A stretch of DNA of 64,000 nucleotides from an uncultured Erythrobacter sp. (lineage in GTDB: Bacteria > Pseudomonadota > Alphaproteobacteria > Sphingomonadales > Sphingomonadaceae), in contig NZ_CANMZM010000003.1 of assembly GCF_947502395.1 (NCBI RefSeq), forward strand, positions 772,709 through 836,708, in the 5' to 3' direction. Under the pieces are notes generated by a model. The model ran no database searches, was not told where the DNA came from, and was given only the letters and a program-made list of their open reading frames with translations. The translations under genes were made by a program, and so were the position numbers. Shown here one piece after another: positions 32,799 to 41,785 of the stretch. Within the stretch, counting starts at the first letter, position 1; each line of letters starts with the position of its first letter.

Positions 32799-33992
32799 GT
32801 GACTATCCGCGCTGCCTTTGCTGCTGACCCATTTGCCCATGGTGGACGTGAATTTGAGGGGGCGCTGAGGAGCCCAGCTTCCGCCGGATCGCAGATTGGC
32901 GAAAGGCGGGGGCCACGCAGCGATTTCCAGCGCGACCGAGACCGGATTATCCACTCTATGAGCTTTCGCCGGCTCAAATCGAAAACTCAGGTTTTCATCG
33001 CACCAGATGGTGACCACTACAGAACCCGCCTGACCCACACGATTGAGGTTGCGCAGATTGGCCGTGTGCTGGCGCGCGCTTTGGGCGTTGATGAGGACCT
33101 GACTGAAGCGCTGTGCCTTGCACATGATCTGGGACATCCGCCCTTCGGCCACGCTGGCGAAGATGCCTTGTCAGAGGCGATGGCCGACTTCGGAGGTTTT
33201 TGCCACAACGCGCAGACCCTTCGCACGGTCATGCGGCTCGAAAGTCCCTATCCCATGCACGAGGGGCTCAACCTGACATGGGATCTTCTTGAAGGCCTTG
33301 CCAAACACAATGGACCGATAACACAGCCCAATTGGGCACTGGCTGAGCTTGATGCAGCTTTTCCCCTGGACCTTGCCACTTGGCCTTCGATTGAAGCGCA
33401 GATTGCTGCGGTTGCCGATGACATCGCTTACGACAATCACGACATTGATGATGGCCTTCGCGCAGGTTTTCTGACTCTAGATGAGCTGATGGAGCTCGAT
33501 TTCCTCGCGAACCAGTGGCGCTCGGTCGAAAAACGCTTTCCAAACGCACCGCAAGACCGCCTCTTGCGCGAGCTTGTTCGGGATCAAATCGGATTGATGG
33601 TCAATGATGTGCTTGAGCACACAAGAGGTTCAACAGCAGGGTTCGAATCAGTCGCACACATTCGCTCTGCTGATAGGCAACTGGCGGGCTTCTCACCCGA
33701 AATGGCGGAGCAGGAGCGAAAGCTAAAGGCCTTTATGTACCAAAAACTCTATTACCATCCTGAGCAGGTTTCCGCTGCTGGTCACGCGCGAGAGGTGGTC
33801 GCAAAGCTGTTCGCCGCCTATTCGCAAGACCCGTCCACTATGCCACGAGAATGGCATGACCGGCTTCCCGAAGCTGAGCCGCGACGCTCAAGGATGATCG
33901 CCGATTTCATAGCCGGGATGAGCGACCGCTTTGCAATGCAAGCTTGCGCAGAGCTTTATGGTGATGTTCCCGAAGGCCTTATCAATGTCTGA
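32799..33992 (+). CDS. dgt: dGTP triphosphohydrolase-like HD protein
   Basis: A 397-residue HD-domain enzyme that splits dNTPs into nucleoside and triphosphate, tuning dNTP pools. Metal and catalytic residues lie in YRTRLTHTIEVAQIGR, LAHDLGHPPFGHAGEDAL and VADDIAYDNHDIDDG. RSDFQRDRDRIIHSMSFRRLKSKTQVF is the family block. Start: the GTG at 32799 yields MTIRAAFAADP, like relatives; a TTG at 32772 is also in frame. The gene overlaps the next one by 8 bases. Confidence 0.9.
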   Translation: MTIRAAFAADPFAHGGREFEGALRSPASAGSQIGERRGPRSDFQRDRDRIIHSMSFRRLKSKTQVFIAPDGDHYRTRLTHTIEVAQIGRVLARALGVDEDLTEALCLAHDLGHPPFGHAGEDALSEAMADFGGFCHNAQTLRTVMRLESPYPMHEGLNLTWDLLEGLAKHNGPITQPNWALAELDAAFPLDLATWPSIEAQIAAVADDIAYDNHDIDDGLRAGFLTLDELMELDFLANQWRSVEKRFPNAPQDRLLRELVRDQIGLMVNDVLEHTRGSTAGFESVAHIRSADRQLAGFSPEMAEQERKLKAFMYQKLYYHPEQVSAAGHAREVVAKLFAAYSQDPSTMPREWHDRLPEAEPRRSRMIADFIAGMSDRFAMQACAELYGDVPEGLINV

Positions 33993-34710
33993 TGCAATCA
34001 ACGCCGCCAACGAACCGGTTCGTGTCGGTCTTGTCGGCGCGACTGGGCTGATCGGCCGCCGCCTTATCGAGATCACGAGTGCAGGCGATGAGATGCGCAT
34101 GGTGGGCATTGCCCGGCGTGAGCCAGTCTTGCCCAAAGGAGCGAGGGTGGAAATGTTCGTCGCCGATGCGGCCAAATGGGGCGAGGTGCTCGAAGCGATC
34201 AAACCGCGCGCCTTGATTTGCGCCTTGGGAACGACCTGGCGCAAAGCGGGCCGCGACGAAGCCGCGTTTCGCGCCGTCGATTATGACCTTATCGTCACTA
34301 CAGCTGAAGCGGCTCAAAAGGCGGGGGTTCAGAATTTCGTGATGGTGAGCTCTTCGGGCGCCAATCCCAGGGCGAAGAGTTTTTACATGCGCACCAAGGG
34401 CGAAACCGAACAGGCAATTTCTAAAGTGGGCTTTAAGCGAGTTGATATATTGCGTCCTGGGCTACTGAAGGGTTCGCGGAAAGATGACCTGCGCCCGCTT
34501 GAAGCCATCGCGCAGATCGCCAGCCCCTTGCTTGATCCGATTTTGCCCAGCCAATGGCAGGGCTATCGTTCGATCAACGCTGACCTCGTCTGCGAAGCGG
34601 CGATGGGCCTGGCGATGCGCAAGGCGGCAGGGCGTTTCATCCATGACAATAACGCAATCAAGCGCGCTGCACGAGATTGGCGCGCTAAGCATTCTGCCAA
34701 GACCGAATAG
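33985..34710 (+). CDS. NAD(P)-binding atypical SDR (TIP30-like)
   Basis: A 241-residue protein with a Rossmann fold: GLVGATGLIGRRLIEI near the N-terminus, ALICALGTTWRKAGRDEAAFRAVDYD, then VSSSGANPRAKSFYMRTKGE and ILRPGLL, features of the HTATIP2/YbjT-like group. Probable NAD(P) binding; no known substrate. Its ATG lies inside the dgt end (8-base overlap), so translation is coupled. Longer reading from 33931 lies within dgt and is unlikely. Confidence 0.85.
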   Translation: MSDAINAANEPVRVGLVGATGLIGRRLIEITSAGDEMRMVGIARREPVLPKGARVEMFVADAAKWGEVLEAIKPRALICALGTTWRKAGRDEAAFRAVDYDLIVTTAEAAQKAGVQNFVMVSSSGANPRAKSFYMRTKGETEQAISKVGFKRVDILRPGLLKGSRKDDLRPLEAIAQIASPLLDPILPSQWQGYRSINADLVCEAAMGLAMRKAAGRFIHDNNAIKRAARDWRAKHSAKTE

Positions 34711-34721
34711 AGGGGGGCCGA

Positions 34722-35168
34722 ATGGACTGGGGTCTGATATTTAACTCAGTGAACCTATTGGCCCTCATTGCGTGGGCTGCTTTGATCTTTCTCCCACGCT
34801 GGCCTGCGCTTTTGTCGGCTATTCTCTACATCGGTATCGGACTCCTGTGTCTGATCTACATGGTCGGCCTCGGTTCGGTTCTGACCGGGCTGGTGCCTAC
34901 GGACAGCGGAGGAGCCGACTTCACGACGATTGAGGGGGTGCGTGCAATTTTCGCGAGCGATGTAGGTGTCACCATAGGTTGGACGCATTATCTGGCGTTC
35001 GACCTGTTCGTGGGGCTCTGGATTGCACGCGATGCTGACGGGAAGTTCATCTCTCGCATTATTCAGGCTCCGATTTTGTTGATGACTTTCGTCGCAGGGC
35101 CGGCCGGGCTGCTCGTTTGGCTCATGGTTCGTGAGCCTGCTGCCCGTGCTCAGGGTCGCTGGAACTGA
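34722..35168 (+). CDS. ABA4-like membrane protein (DUF4281)
   Basis: A 148-residue protein with four predicted helices. The motif IEGVRAIFASDVGVTIGWTHYLAFDLFVGLWIARDA is typical of the ABA4 family, named for the plant neoxanthin synthase factor and also found in bacteria that make carotenoids. A role in carotenoid or xanthophyll chemistry is family-based and not shown. Follows the atypical SDR by 11 bases, probably the same transcript. Confidence 0.85.
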   Translation: MDWGLIFNSVNLLALIAWAALIFLPRWPALLSAILYIGIGLLCLIYMVGLGSVLTGLVPTDSGGADFTTIEGVRAIFASDVGVTIGWTHYLAFDLFVGLWIARDADGKFISRIIQAPILLMTFVAGPAGLLVWLMVREPAARAQGRWN

Positions 35169-35260
35169 ATTGTCCGCTGTCCCGATTATGTAAAAACATG
35201 GACGAATGCTTCGGTAGATGCTTAATCACCCGCCCAGGCTAAGGGAGGGAGAGACGAAGC

Positions 35261-36823
35261 ATGGCTGGAGAGACTCATCAAGATCTTCAATCTTTCGATG
35301 AATTCATAAAGCATTGGGCGAGTGTTAGCCCCAATCAGATTGCGCTCGAGATGGGGGAGCGGGCAACGACCTATGGCGAAGCCGAGGTTTTGACGCGCCG
35401 CATCATTGCTTTGTTCAAAGAACATGGCGTGGGTCCGGGCGACCGTATCGCATGGCTCGGCAAGAATTCGGACCGCTTTTTCCTGCTGCTGCACGCGGCT
35501 GCGCGCAACGGAGTGGTGATTGCCCCGATTGGGTGGCGGTTGGCCCCACCTGAGGTCACCTACATTCTGCAAGACACCGGCACCAAAGTTCTGTTCGTTG
35601 AAGAGGACTTCATCGACACAGCAAACGAAGTGACGGGCGTGATGGAAAATGCACCGCGCGTGCTTGAAGCAGAAAGTGCGTTTCGGAGCGCTCAAGCCCT
35701 TGACCCGGCCGAGTTTGAGCCTGCTGACAAAGACGACGCGATCCTCCAGCTCTACACCTCAGGGACGACGGGTAACCCGAAAGGAGTTGCTCTTTCGAAC
35801 CGCAACATGTTCGCCTTGCGAAAGCCCGGCCTTGATGCATCTCTGCCTTGGCAAACCTACTATGAAGATGATTGCATCCTTGCGGCCATGCCTTGCGCAC
35901 ACATTGGTGGCACTGGGCTTTCTGCAGTAGCAATGTCAGCAGGAATTCGCGCTCAGGTCCTCCCTGAGTTTACGCCCGATGGCGTGCTCCGCGCGATCCA
36001 GAATGGGGCGACGCATATGTTTCTTGTGCCTGCAGCCATTCAATTCGTGATCCAGCATCCCTTGGCGAAAGAGACGGATTTCTCAAACCTTCGCTACCTT
36101 ATGTACGGGGCCGCACCCATGCCACTAGAATTGCTTAAGCAAGCGGTGGCGACGATGCCACAAGCTGGTTTTTTACAAGTCTATGGCATGACCGAAACTT
36201 GCGGCACTGTCACAATGCTTCCGCCGGAGGACCACTCGCTAGAGGGCAATGAACGGATGCGCTCTGCGGGGAAGGCTGTCCCTGGAGTTGAGGCTCAGAT
36301 TCGAGACAAAGAAAACAAAGAGGTGCCGCGCGGTGAGATTGGCGAGATTTGCATCCGCTCGCCCTCCAACACCGCAGGATATTGGAAGCTTGCGGAGGCG
36401 ACCGCAAAAACAATTGATGCGGCAGGTTGGCTCCACACAGGCGATGCCGGGATCATGGATGAAGATGGATACATCTACATACAGGATCGGATCAAAGACA
36501 TGATCATCTCAGGCGGAGAAAACGTCTATCCTGCTGAAGTCGAGAGCGCGATCTATGGCCATCCGGCTATCGCGGAAGTGGCTGTGATTGGTATCCCGTC
36601 GGAGCAATGGGGCGAAGAGGTCAAAGCCTGTTGCGTGCCAAAGCCGGGAATGGATATCGATGCGGGTGATGTGATCGCCTATACGCGTGAGCGGATCGCA
36701 GCATTCAAAGCACCAAAGAGCGTCGACGTGATTTCGGAAATGCCGCGCAATGCCTCGGGCAAGATCCTGCGGCGACAACTGCGTGCTCCCTATTGGGAAG
36801 GGCAGGACCGGCAAGTTTCCTAA
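35261..36823 (+). CDS. Long-chain acyl-CoA synthetase family (AMP-binding)
   Basis: A 520-residue adenylate-forming ligase joining a carboxylic acid to CoA through an acyl-AMP. Motifs: A3 LYTSGTTGNPKGVALS, A5 QVYGMTETCG, A7-8 GWLHTGDAGIMDEDGYIYIQDRIKDMIISGGENVYPAEVE, and the catalytic lysine in PRNASGKILRRQL. A strong ribosome site GGGAGGGAGAG precedes the ATG. The substrate chain is not set; the pattern suits medium/long-chain acids. A DUF938 gene follows by 16 bases. Confidence 0.92.
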   Translation: MAGETHQDLQSFDEFIKHWASVSPNQIALEMGERATTYGEAEVLTRRIIALFKEHGVGPGDRIAWLGKNSDRFFLLLHAAARNGVVIAPIGWRLAPPEVTYILQDTGTKVLFVEEDFIDTANEVTGVMENAPRVLEAESAFRSAQALDPAEFEPADKDDAILQLYTSGTTGNPKGVALSNRNMFALRKPGLDASLPWQTYYEDDCILAAMPCAHIGGTGLSAVAMSAGIRAQVLPEFTPDGVLRAIQNGATHMFLVPAAIQFVIQHPLAKETDFSNLRYLMYGAAPMPLELLKQAVATMPQAGFLQVYGMTETCGTVTMLPPEDHSLEGNERMRSAGKAVPGVEAQIRDKENKEVPRGEIGEICIRSPSNTAGYWKLAEATAKTIDAAGWLHTGDAGIMDEDGYIYIQDRIKDMIISGGENVYPAEVESAIYGHPAIAEVAVIGIPSEQWGEEVKACCVPKPGMDIDAGDVIAYTRERIAAFKAPKSVDVISEMPRNASGKILRRQLRAPYWEGQDRQVS

Positions 36824-36839
36824 GAACGCCTAGCCTGCG

Positions 36840-37454
36840 ATGAAAAGACATGCCCCTGCCACTTTGCGCAATCGCGAGGCAATTGCCGAAGTGCTTTCAG
36901 AAGAGCTGCCTGAAAAAGGAACAGTGCTCGAAATCGCAAGCGGATCTGGCGAACATATAGTATTCTTTGCGAAGGCGTTTCCCCACCTGCAATGGCAACC
37001 CAGTGATGTGACCCCCGATGCTTTGCTCTCGACTAGGGCATATACAGAGGAATATCAGGGAAATAACCTAGGTGTTCCTACACAGATCGATGCCCGTTTG
37101 CCCAAAGTGTGGGCAATTCCGAGTGATGTTGCCGCAACCTTGTGCATCAACATGCTTCACATATCTGCCCATGTATCGTGCAATGGTCTGTTTGAAGGCA
37201 GTGCAAGAGCCGCTGCCCAAACGAAAAGCGCATCAGGTTTCCCCCTGATCCTCTACGGCCCATTCTTTGAGCAGGGGGTGGAGCCGACTGAATCCAACCT
37301 TGCCTTTGATTTGAGCCTGAAGGCACGAAATCCCGAATGGGGTATTCGTCATGTTGAAAAAATAGACAGCATCGCCCGTTCGCAAGGATTTGAACGCACC
37401 GCGCGACATGAAATGCCGGCCAATAATCTGATGCTGGTCTATCGCGCCCAATAA
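36840..37454 (+). CDS. DUF938 family class I methyltransferase-like protein
   Basis: A 204-residue protein with a SAM-binding glycine motif VLEIASGSGEH and the DUF938 features QWQPSDVTPDAL, INMLHISAHVSCNGLFEGSAR and LYGPFFEQGVEPTESNLAFDLSLKARNPEWGIR. Substrate unknown. It follows the acyl-CoA synthetase closely and converges with the entericidin gene. Length is standard for the family. Confidence 0.87.
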   Translation: MKRHAPATLRNREAIAEVLSEELPEKGTVLEIASGSGEHIVFFAKAFPHLQWQPSDVTPDALLSTRAYTEEYQGNNLGVPTQIDARLPKVWAIPSDVAATLCINMLHISAHVSCNGLFEGSARAAAQTKSASGFPLILYGPFFEQGVEPTESNLAFDLSLKARNPEWGIRHVEKIDSIARSQGFERTARHEMPANNLMLVYRAQ

Positions 37455-37481
37455 ATGCGCAGGATGGGTGAGCGACCTAAG

Positions 37482-37619
37482 TCACTTACCATTGATGACT
37501 TCTTCGCCCGTTCGACCAACAGATTCGATGTCCTGACCGACACCTTGCACGGTGTTGCATGCAGCTGTTGTAATAGTGAGCGCGCCCAGCACGATGGTGA
37601 GAATGGCTTTGCGGGTCAT
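37482..37619 (-). CDS. Entericidin-type small lipoprotein
   Basis: A 45-residue lipoprotein: hydrophobic signal MTRKAILTIVLGALTITTAAC with lipobox TAAC, then NTVQGVGQDIESVGRTG, the entericidin A/B signature. In E. coli, EcnA/EcnB form an antidote/toxin pair under stress; single copies in alphaproteobacteria are usually stress-induced envelope lipoproteins. The frame is open to 37739 but the extra part is antisense-like sequence from the neighbouring transporter. ATG at 37619. The next gene on this strand (EamA) ends 22 bases upstream. Confidence 0.88.
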   Translation of the reverse strand: MTRKAILTIVLGALTITTAACNTVQGVGQDIESVGRTGEEVINGK

Positions 37620-37641
37620 AGAGGTTCTTTCCTTGATGCTA

Positions 37642-38568
37642 TTAGGCGGTCCGGCTTTCGACGTTTTGGCTTGAGAGGGCAATTCTGTGCTCGCGCCATG
37701 CGATGAGTAACCCCGCACCCACGATGAGTGGAGCGCCAAGCCATAGATTGGGCGAGGGCGAGCGATCGAATATCGTAAATCCGTAATAGGTCGCCCACAA
37801 GAGTGCGGTGTAATCCATCAAGAGGATCACACCTGCCGAGCCAAACCTGAGACTTGTCGTGAGGAGCAATTGCGCAAGCGCCCCACACAGGCCCATTGCA
37901 CCGATAATTGCCCACGTCTCACCGCTGTGCGGCACATAAACAAAGGGTAGAGTCAAAGCCAAAGCGGGGGTTGATAGCAGGGTAAACCAAAAAACGATGC
38001 TCCATGGGCTTTCAGTCTTGTTAAGGTCCTGAAGCTGGAAGCTGATGAGCGCCACCAGGAAGGCCGCGATAAGACCGATGGTGGCGCCAAACGGCTCAAT
38101 CCCCGCGCTTGCCCCAATACCAAAGCCGGGTTGAGTTAGGACGAGCACACCTGCAAACCCCAATGCCACCGCGCCCCAACGAAATTTGCCGACACGCTCT
38201 TTGAAAAGCAGCACCGCAAGGATCACAGCGAAGAAAGGCGCAGTGAAGTTGATCGCTGTTGCTTCAGCCAAGGGCAGCAAGACGACCGCCCCATAGACGA
38301 AGAACATACCAGTGATACCAGCAACGGCGCGCCCGCCATGTGCTTTCAAACGTTTTGTTCTGATGTCGTCGAGCTTGCCCATTGCGGCGAGCAGCACGGT
38401 GATCGCGATCAGCGTGATAAACTGCCGCCAAAACACAAGCTCGGTGAGTGAAGCCCCGCGTTCGCTTGCGAGTTTGACCAGCATGGACAGGGTCGCCAGC
38501 GTTGCTGCCGCGGCAAGTCGCAGGCCAAGCGCTAAAAAGGGGCGAGGGCGGGCGACTGATCCATCCAT
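37642..38568 (-). CDS. EamA/DMT family transporter
   Basis: A 308-residue drug/metabolite transporter with ten predicted membrane helices and two EamA repeats. The first contains FWRQFITLIAITVLLAAMGKL and LAEATAINFTAPFFAVILAVLLFKERVGKFRWGAVALGFAGVL; the second contains DYTALLWATYYGFTIFDRSPSPNLWLGAPLIVGAGLLIAWRE. The substrate is not predictable (amino acid export is common). Upstream of entericidin on the same strand. Confidence 0.88.
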   Translation of the reverse strand: MDGSVARPRPFLALGLRLAAAATLATLSMLVKLASERGASLTELVFWRQFITLIAITVLLAAMGKLDDIRTKRLKAHGGRAVAGITGMFFVYGAVVLLPLAEATAINFTAPFFAVILAVLLFKERVGKFRWGAVALGFAGVLVLTQPGFGIGASAGIEPFGATIGLIAAFLVALISFQLQDLNKTESPWSIVFWFTLLSTPALALTLPFVYVPHSGETWAIIGAMGLCGALAQLLLTTSLRFGSAGVILLMDYTALLWATYYGFTIFDRSPSPNLWLGAPLIVGAGLLIAWREHRIALSSQNVESRTA

Positions 38569-38634
38569 TGCTAGGACGGCTTTAGGCGTTGTGCGTGATT
38601 GCGCAATCCTTGCGTGGAACTGTGAGGACCTTAA

Positions 38635-38889
38635 ATGGGCGCGGTTATGGAGTTCATGAACCCACTCACCTTTGCAAGCGATGCAGCGCTATTGGCCGTG
38701 GCGGGTCTAGCGTGCTGGGTCTTGGCGGGGGTCTGCTTGTTAATGGACAAAAGGCGCGAAAAGTACCGTTCGGTTGACCGGCTTGAGCGGGTCGGATTTG
38801 TGCCGTGGACGGGGCTGTTTTTGGGGCTAGCCATTATTGGAGGTGGATGTCTCGCGATGAGCTTGCCGGTTGTGTTGGGGAATTTGTAG
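38635..38889 (+). CDS. Small two-helix membrane protein
   Basis: An 84-residue protein with two hydrophobic segments (AALLAVAGLACWVLAGVCLLM and TGLFLGLAIIGGGCLAMSLPVVLG) joined by a basic loop (KRREKYRSVDRLERVG). No family recognised. Start could be the ATG at 38635 or the in-frame ATGs just after (MEF or MNP). Divergent from the EamA transporter gene. Confidence 0.65.
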   Translation: MGAVMEFMNPLTFASDAALLAVAGLACWVLAGVCLLMDKRREKYRSVDRLERVGFVPWTGLFLGLAIIGGGCLAMSLPVVLGNL

Positions 38890-38979
38890 CAACTCGTGAG
38901 TCCCCGTGTCGGCGGGGATGTCGAAAACCTAGGAGCTAGCCTGAGGGATTTCCCCGCTATCGCGCGGACTTAGGCTTCA

Positions 38980-40524
38980 TTACAAGCACGCCTCGAGGTA
39001 CGCCTGATCAAACCCGAACTGGCGGGCTTTCTCCAGCGTATACGGACGCAGGCCGCTTGAGCGGAATTCGCCCATGATCTTGCCGTCTTCGCTCTCGTCG
39101 AGATACTCAAACTTGAACAGGTTCTGCGTCACGATCACTTCGCCTTCCATCCCGATGACCTCGGTGATGTCAGTGGTACGGCGCGAACCATCGCGCAGAC
39201 GCTTCACCTGAACGATCAGGTCAACCGATTCTGCAATCTGGCGTGAAATGGCTTCTTTCGGGATCTTGATGTCGCCCATCAGGATCATGTTTTCCATACG
39301 GCCCAGACACTCACGCGGAGAGTTAGCGTGAAGCGTACACATGGAGCCATCGTGGCCCGTGTTCATAGCAGCGAGAAGGTCGAAACATTCAGCGCCACGA
39401 ATCTCACCCAGGATGATCCGGTCAGGACGCATACGCAGGGCGTTCTTCACAAGGTCACCGATCGTAATCGCGCCTTGCCCTTCAAGGTTAGGCGGACGTG
39501 TTTCCAATGGCAGCCAGTGTGGCTGTTGCAGACGAAGTTCGGCCGCGTCTTCGATTGTCAGCACGCGCTCGCCCGGGTCAATCATCTTTGACAGGGCGTT
39601 GAGCATGGTCGTTTTACCAGAACCCGTACCGCCTGAGATAACGATGTTAAACCGGCACGCGCCCGCGATTTTGAGGGCGGTACACATCTTCTCTGACATC
39701 GAGCCAAATTCCTTGAGCATATCCAAGGTGATCGGCTTTTCGGAGAACTTACGAATGGAGATCGCGGTGCCGCGAAGCGACAGCGGTGGAACGATGACGT
39801 TTACACGAGAGCCGTCCTTCAAGCGAGCATCAGCAAGCGGCGTGGTTTGGTCGACACGACGGCCAACCTGGTTCACGATACGCTGTGCGATCTGGAAAAG
39901 GTGTTGCTCATCGCGGAACCGGATCGGCGCGATAATCAGCTTACCCTTTTTCTCGATATAGGTCTGGTCCGGACCGTTGACCATAATATCAGAGACATCG
40001 GGGTCGGTCAGAAGCTCTTCGAGGGGACCAAAGCCCAGAAGCTCGTCGATCAGAACTTTCTCGAGAGCAAATTGCTCGCGGCGGTTCAGTGTGACCTTAA
40101 GCTCGGCCAGCACTTCCATGATGATTGGGCGGAATTCTTCGGACAGCTCTTCTTTGGTGAGCGTCGCCGCCGCTTCCGGGTCAACGCGTTCAAGAAGGCG
40201 CGGGAGAACCTGTTCCTTAATCTTGTGAACGCTTGCCTCAAAGCCGCCCGCATCCGCCTCAGAGGAGTGGGTTGCATTCATGCGCTCGGTCAGGCGATCC
40301 ATCGCATCGGCGGTTGTGCCACCTTTAGAGGATTTTGGCGGAGGAGGGGCGCTGGATTTCGCAGGCTCCGCGCTGCCGTCATTTGGAAGCGGTGGGAACT
40401 GCTCACCGCCCTTTTCATCCTCGGCTTTCGAGTTGCCACCTTTCATCGGCCGTGCAACGCCAAAGGCAGGTTTCGCGCCGGGCCTCATACCGCCCGCGCC
40501 ACCTTTTTTGCCAAATGCGCTCAT
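38980..40524 (-). CDS. cpaF: CpaF/TadA-type secretion ATPase
   Basis: A 514-residue type II/IV secretion ATPase that powers Flp-type (tight adherence) pilus assembly. It has a low-complexity Gly/Pro-rich N-terminus (about 1-70), the CpaF N-terminal domain, Walker A GGTGSGKTT (298-306), Asp box RVLTIEDAAELRLQ, Walker B RIILGEIRGAE and the His box TGHDGSMCTLHANS. Normally found in a cpaA-F/tad cluster; here no other pilus gene lies within the adjacent window. The upstream 298 bases hold no gene I can support. Confidence 0.93.
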   Translation of the reverse strand: MSAFGKKGGAGGMRPGAKPAFGVARPMKGGNSKAEDEKGGEQFPPLPNDGSAEPAKSSAPPPPKSSKGGTTADAMDRLTERMNATHSSEADAGGFEASVHKIKEQVLPRLLERVDPEAAATLTKEELSEEFRPIIMEVLAELKVTLNRREQFALEKVLIDELLGFGPLEELLTDPDVSDIMVNGPDQTYIEKKGKLIIAPIRFRDEQHLFQIAQRIVNQVGRRVDQTTPLADARLKDGSRVNVIVPPLSLRGTAISIRKFSEKPITLDMLKEFGSMSEKMCTALKIAGACRFNIVISGGTGSGKTTMLNALSKMIDPGERVLTIEDAAELRLQQPHWLPLETRPPNLEGQGAITIGDLVKNALRMRPDRIILGEIRGAECFDLLAAMNTGHDGSMCTLHANSPRECLGRMENMILMGDIKIPKEAISRQIAESVDLIVQVKRLRDGSRRTTDITEVIGMEGEVIVTQNLFKFEYLDESEDGKIMGEFRSSGLRPYTLEKARQFGFDQAYLEACL

Positions 40525-40822
40525 TTATTCTGCCCCCGGGCTCGATTTGGTCACATATGCGCAATCGCGAACTATCACGAACAGCGCCTCTCGGAATGTG
40601 GTGAATAATTTGGAAACCTTAATTTTTCGCCAAAGATAGCAAGAGGTTTTGAAAGCTCCGTCCTCAAGGTTTGCGATCACGGAGCATCCGGCGAGCTTCT
40701 GCGCGTTTTTCGATAGGTCCTGCATGACCGTGGGTAACGCGACGGCTGCCCTTAATTTAAATGCGAAATCCTGTTTAAGGGAATGTTGTAGGGCCAGTGC
40801 GCCCACGCAGTAAAGGAACGCG
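40525..40822. other. Intergenic region between cpaF and the glycan locus
   Basis: A 298-base divergent spacer. Open frames here overlap oddly and show no conserved motif or ribosome site, so no gene is supported. It must hold the promoters for cpaF (minus) and the pyruvyl transferase gene (plus). No clear -35/-10 pair or palindrome stands out. Confidence 0.6.
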
Positions 40823-41785
40823 GTGTTGGGGCAGATTTCCTCTTCCGAATTGGTCAATGGACTAAAGGCTAAGTGCCATGCGGCCTTGCAAGAGGTCATG
40901 CCAAAAGCGGATGTCCAAGGCGTGCCCTATGCGCTTGTTGACTATCCCTTTTACGCAAATATCGGCGACAGCGCGATTTGGGTGGGCACTCGCAAATGGC
41001 TCGAAGAACACCACGGCGCGCCGCCAGCCTATGTGTGCACGACCTTCGATCTGAGCACTTCAAAACTTGATAGTCTGGTGCGAGATGGCCCCATCTATAT
41101 CAAGGGGGGTGGCAATTTTGGTGATCTATATCCTGCCCACCATCGCTTTCGCTTTGAGCTGGTGAGGCGGTATGGTTCACGCGTGGTGCATCTGCCGCAA
41201 TCGCTTCATTTCGACAGCGATCAGGCCTTTGAAGACACGAAGGAGCTGGCGCATTGCGGTGGAACTCTCATGGTGCGTGATCATCCCAGTTTTGCTCTGG
41301 CTGAGGGCCTTGGGTTTGAGCCGCTTTTGGTGCCAGACGCAGCCTTTTACTTAGGGCCACAGCAACGTATTGGAGTGCCTGACCGCGATCTTCTGGTGCT
41401 TAAGCGCACAGACCGCGAAGATACGGGCGATGCGATTTCTGGCGTCGATTGGGGCGGTGAGTTCCCGATGACTTGGGCCTATGCGGCGGTGAAGTCCGCT
41501 GTTCGCGAAAAGCGCCTTTCGAAGCTGGCAGCCTTTGACGAACTTACTGCTATGCGGGTGAGCCGCGGCTTTGCGATGCTTTCACGCGGGCGCGCCGTGG
41601 CGACCGATCGCCTTCACGGCCACATCATGAGCGTTCTTTTGGGCATACCGCACTTCGTCTCAGACAATTCGACTGGCAAGCTCACCGCATTTGGTGAGGC
41701 TTGGACTTTTGAGGCCGGGTTTGCCCATAGGCGCACCGCACTGTCCACGATTACACGGGCTGAGGCGCAAGCGATTGCGCAATGA
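40823..41785 (+). CDS. Polysaccharide pyruvyl transferase family protein
   Basis: A 320-residue GT-B-like enzyme of the WcaK/CsaB family that attaches pyruvyl ketals to sugars of exopolysaccharides. Signatures: YPFYANIGDSAIWVG, GPIYIKGGGNFGDLYP, VVHLPQSLHF and, near the end, ATDRLHGHIMSVLLGIPH. Start is a GTG at 40823 behind AAAGGA; the TTG right after is possible. Its stop overlaps the next gene's start (ATGA), so the two are coupled. Confidence 0.87.
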   Translation: MLGQISSSELVNGLKAKCHAALQEVMPKADVQGVPYALVDYPFYANIGDSAIWVGTRKWLEEHHGAPPAYVCTTFDLSTSKLDSLVRDGPIYIKGGGNFGDLYPAHHRFRFELVRRYGSRVVHLPQSLHFDSDQAFEDTKELAHCGGTLMVRDHPSFALAEGLGFEPLLVPDAAFYLGPQQRIGVPDRDLLVLKRTDREDTGDAISGVDWGGEFPMTWAYAAVKSAVREKRLSKLAAFDELTAMRVSRGFAMLSRGRAVATDRLHGHIMSVLLGIPHFVSDNSTGKLTAFGEAWTFEAGFAHRRTALSTITRAEAQAIAQ

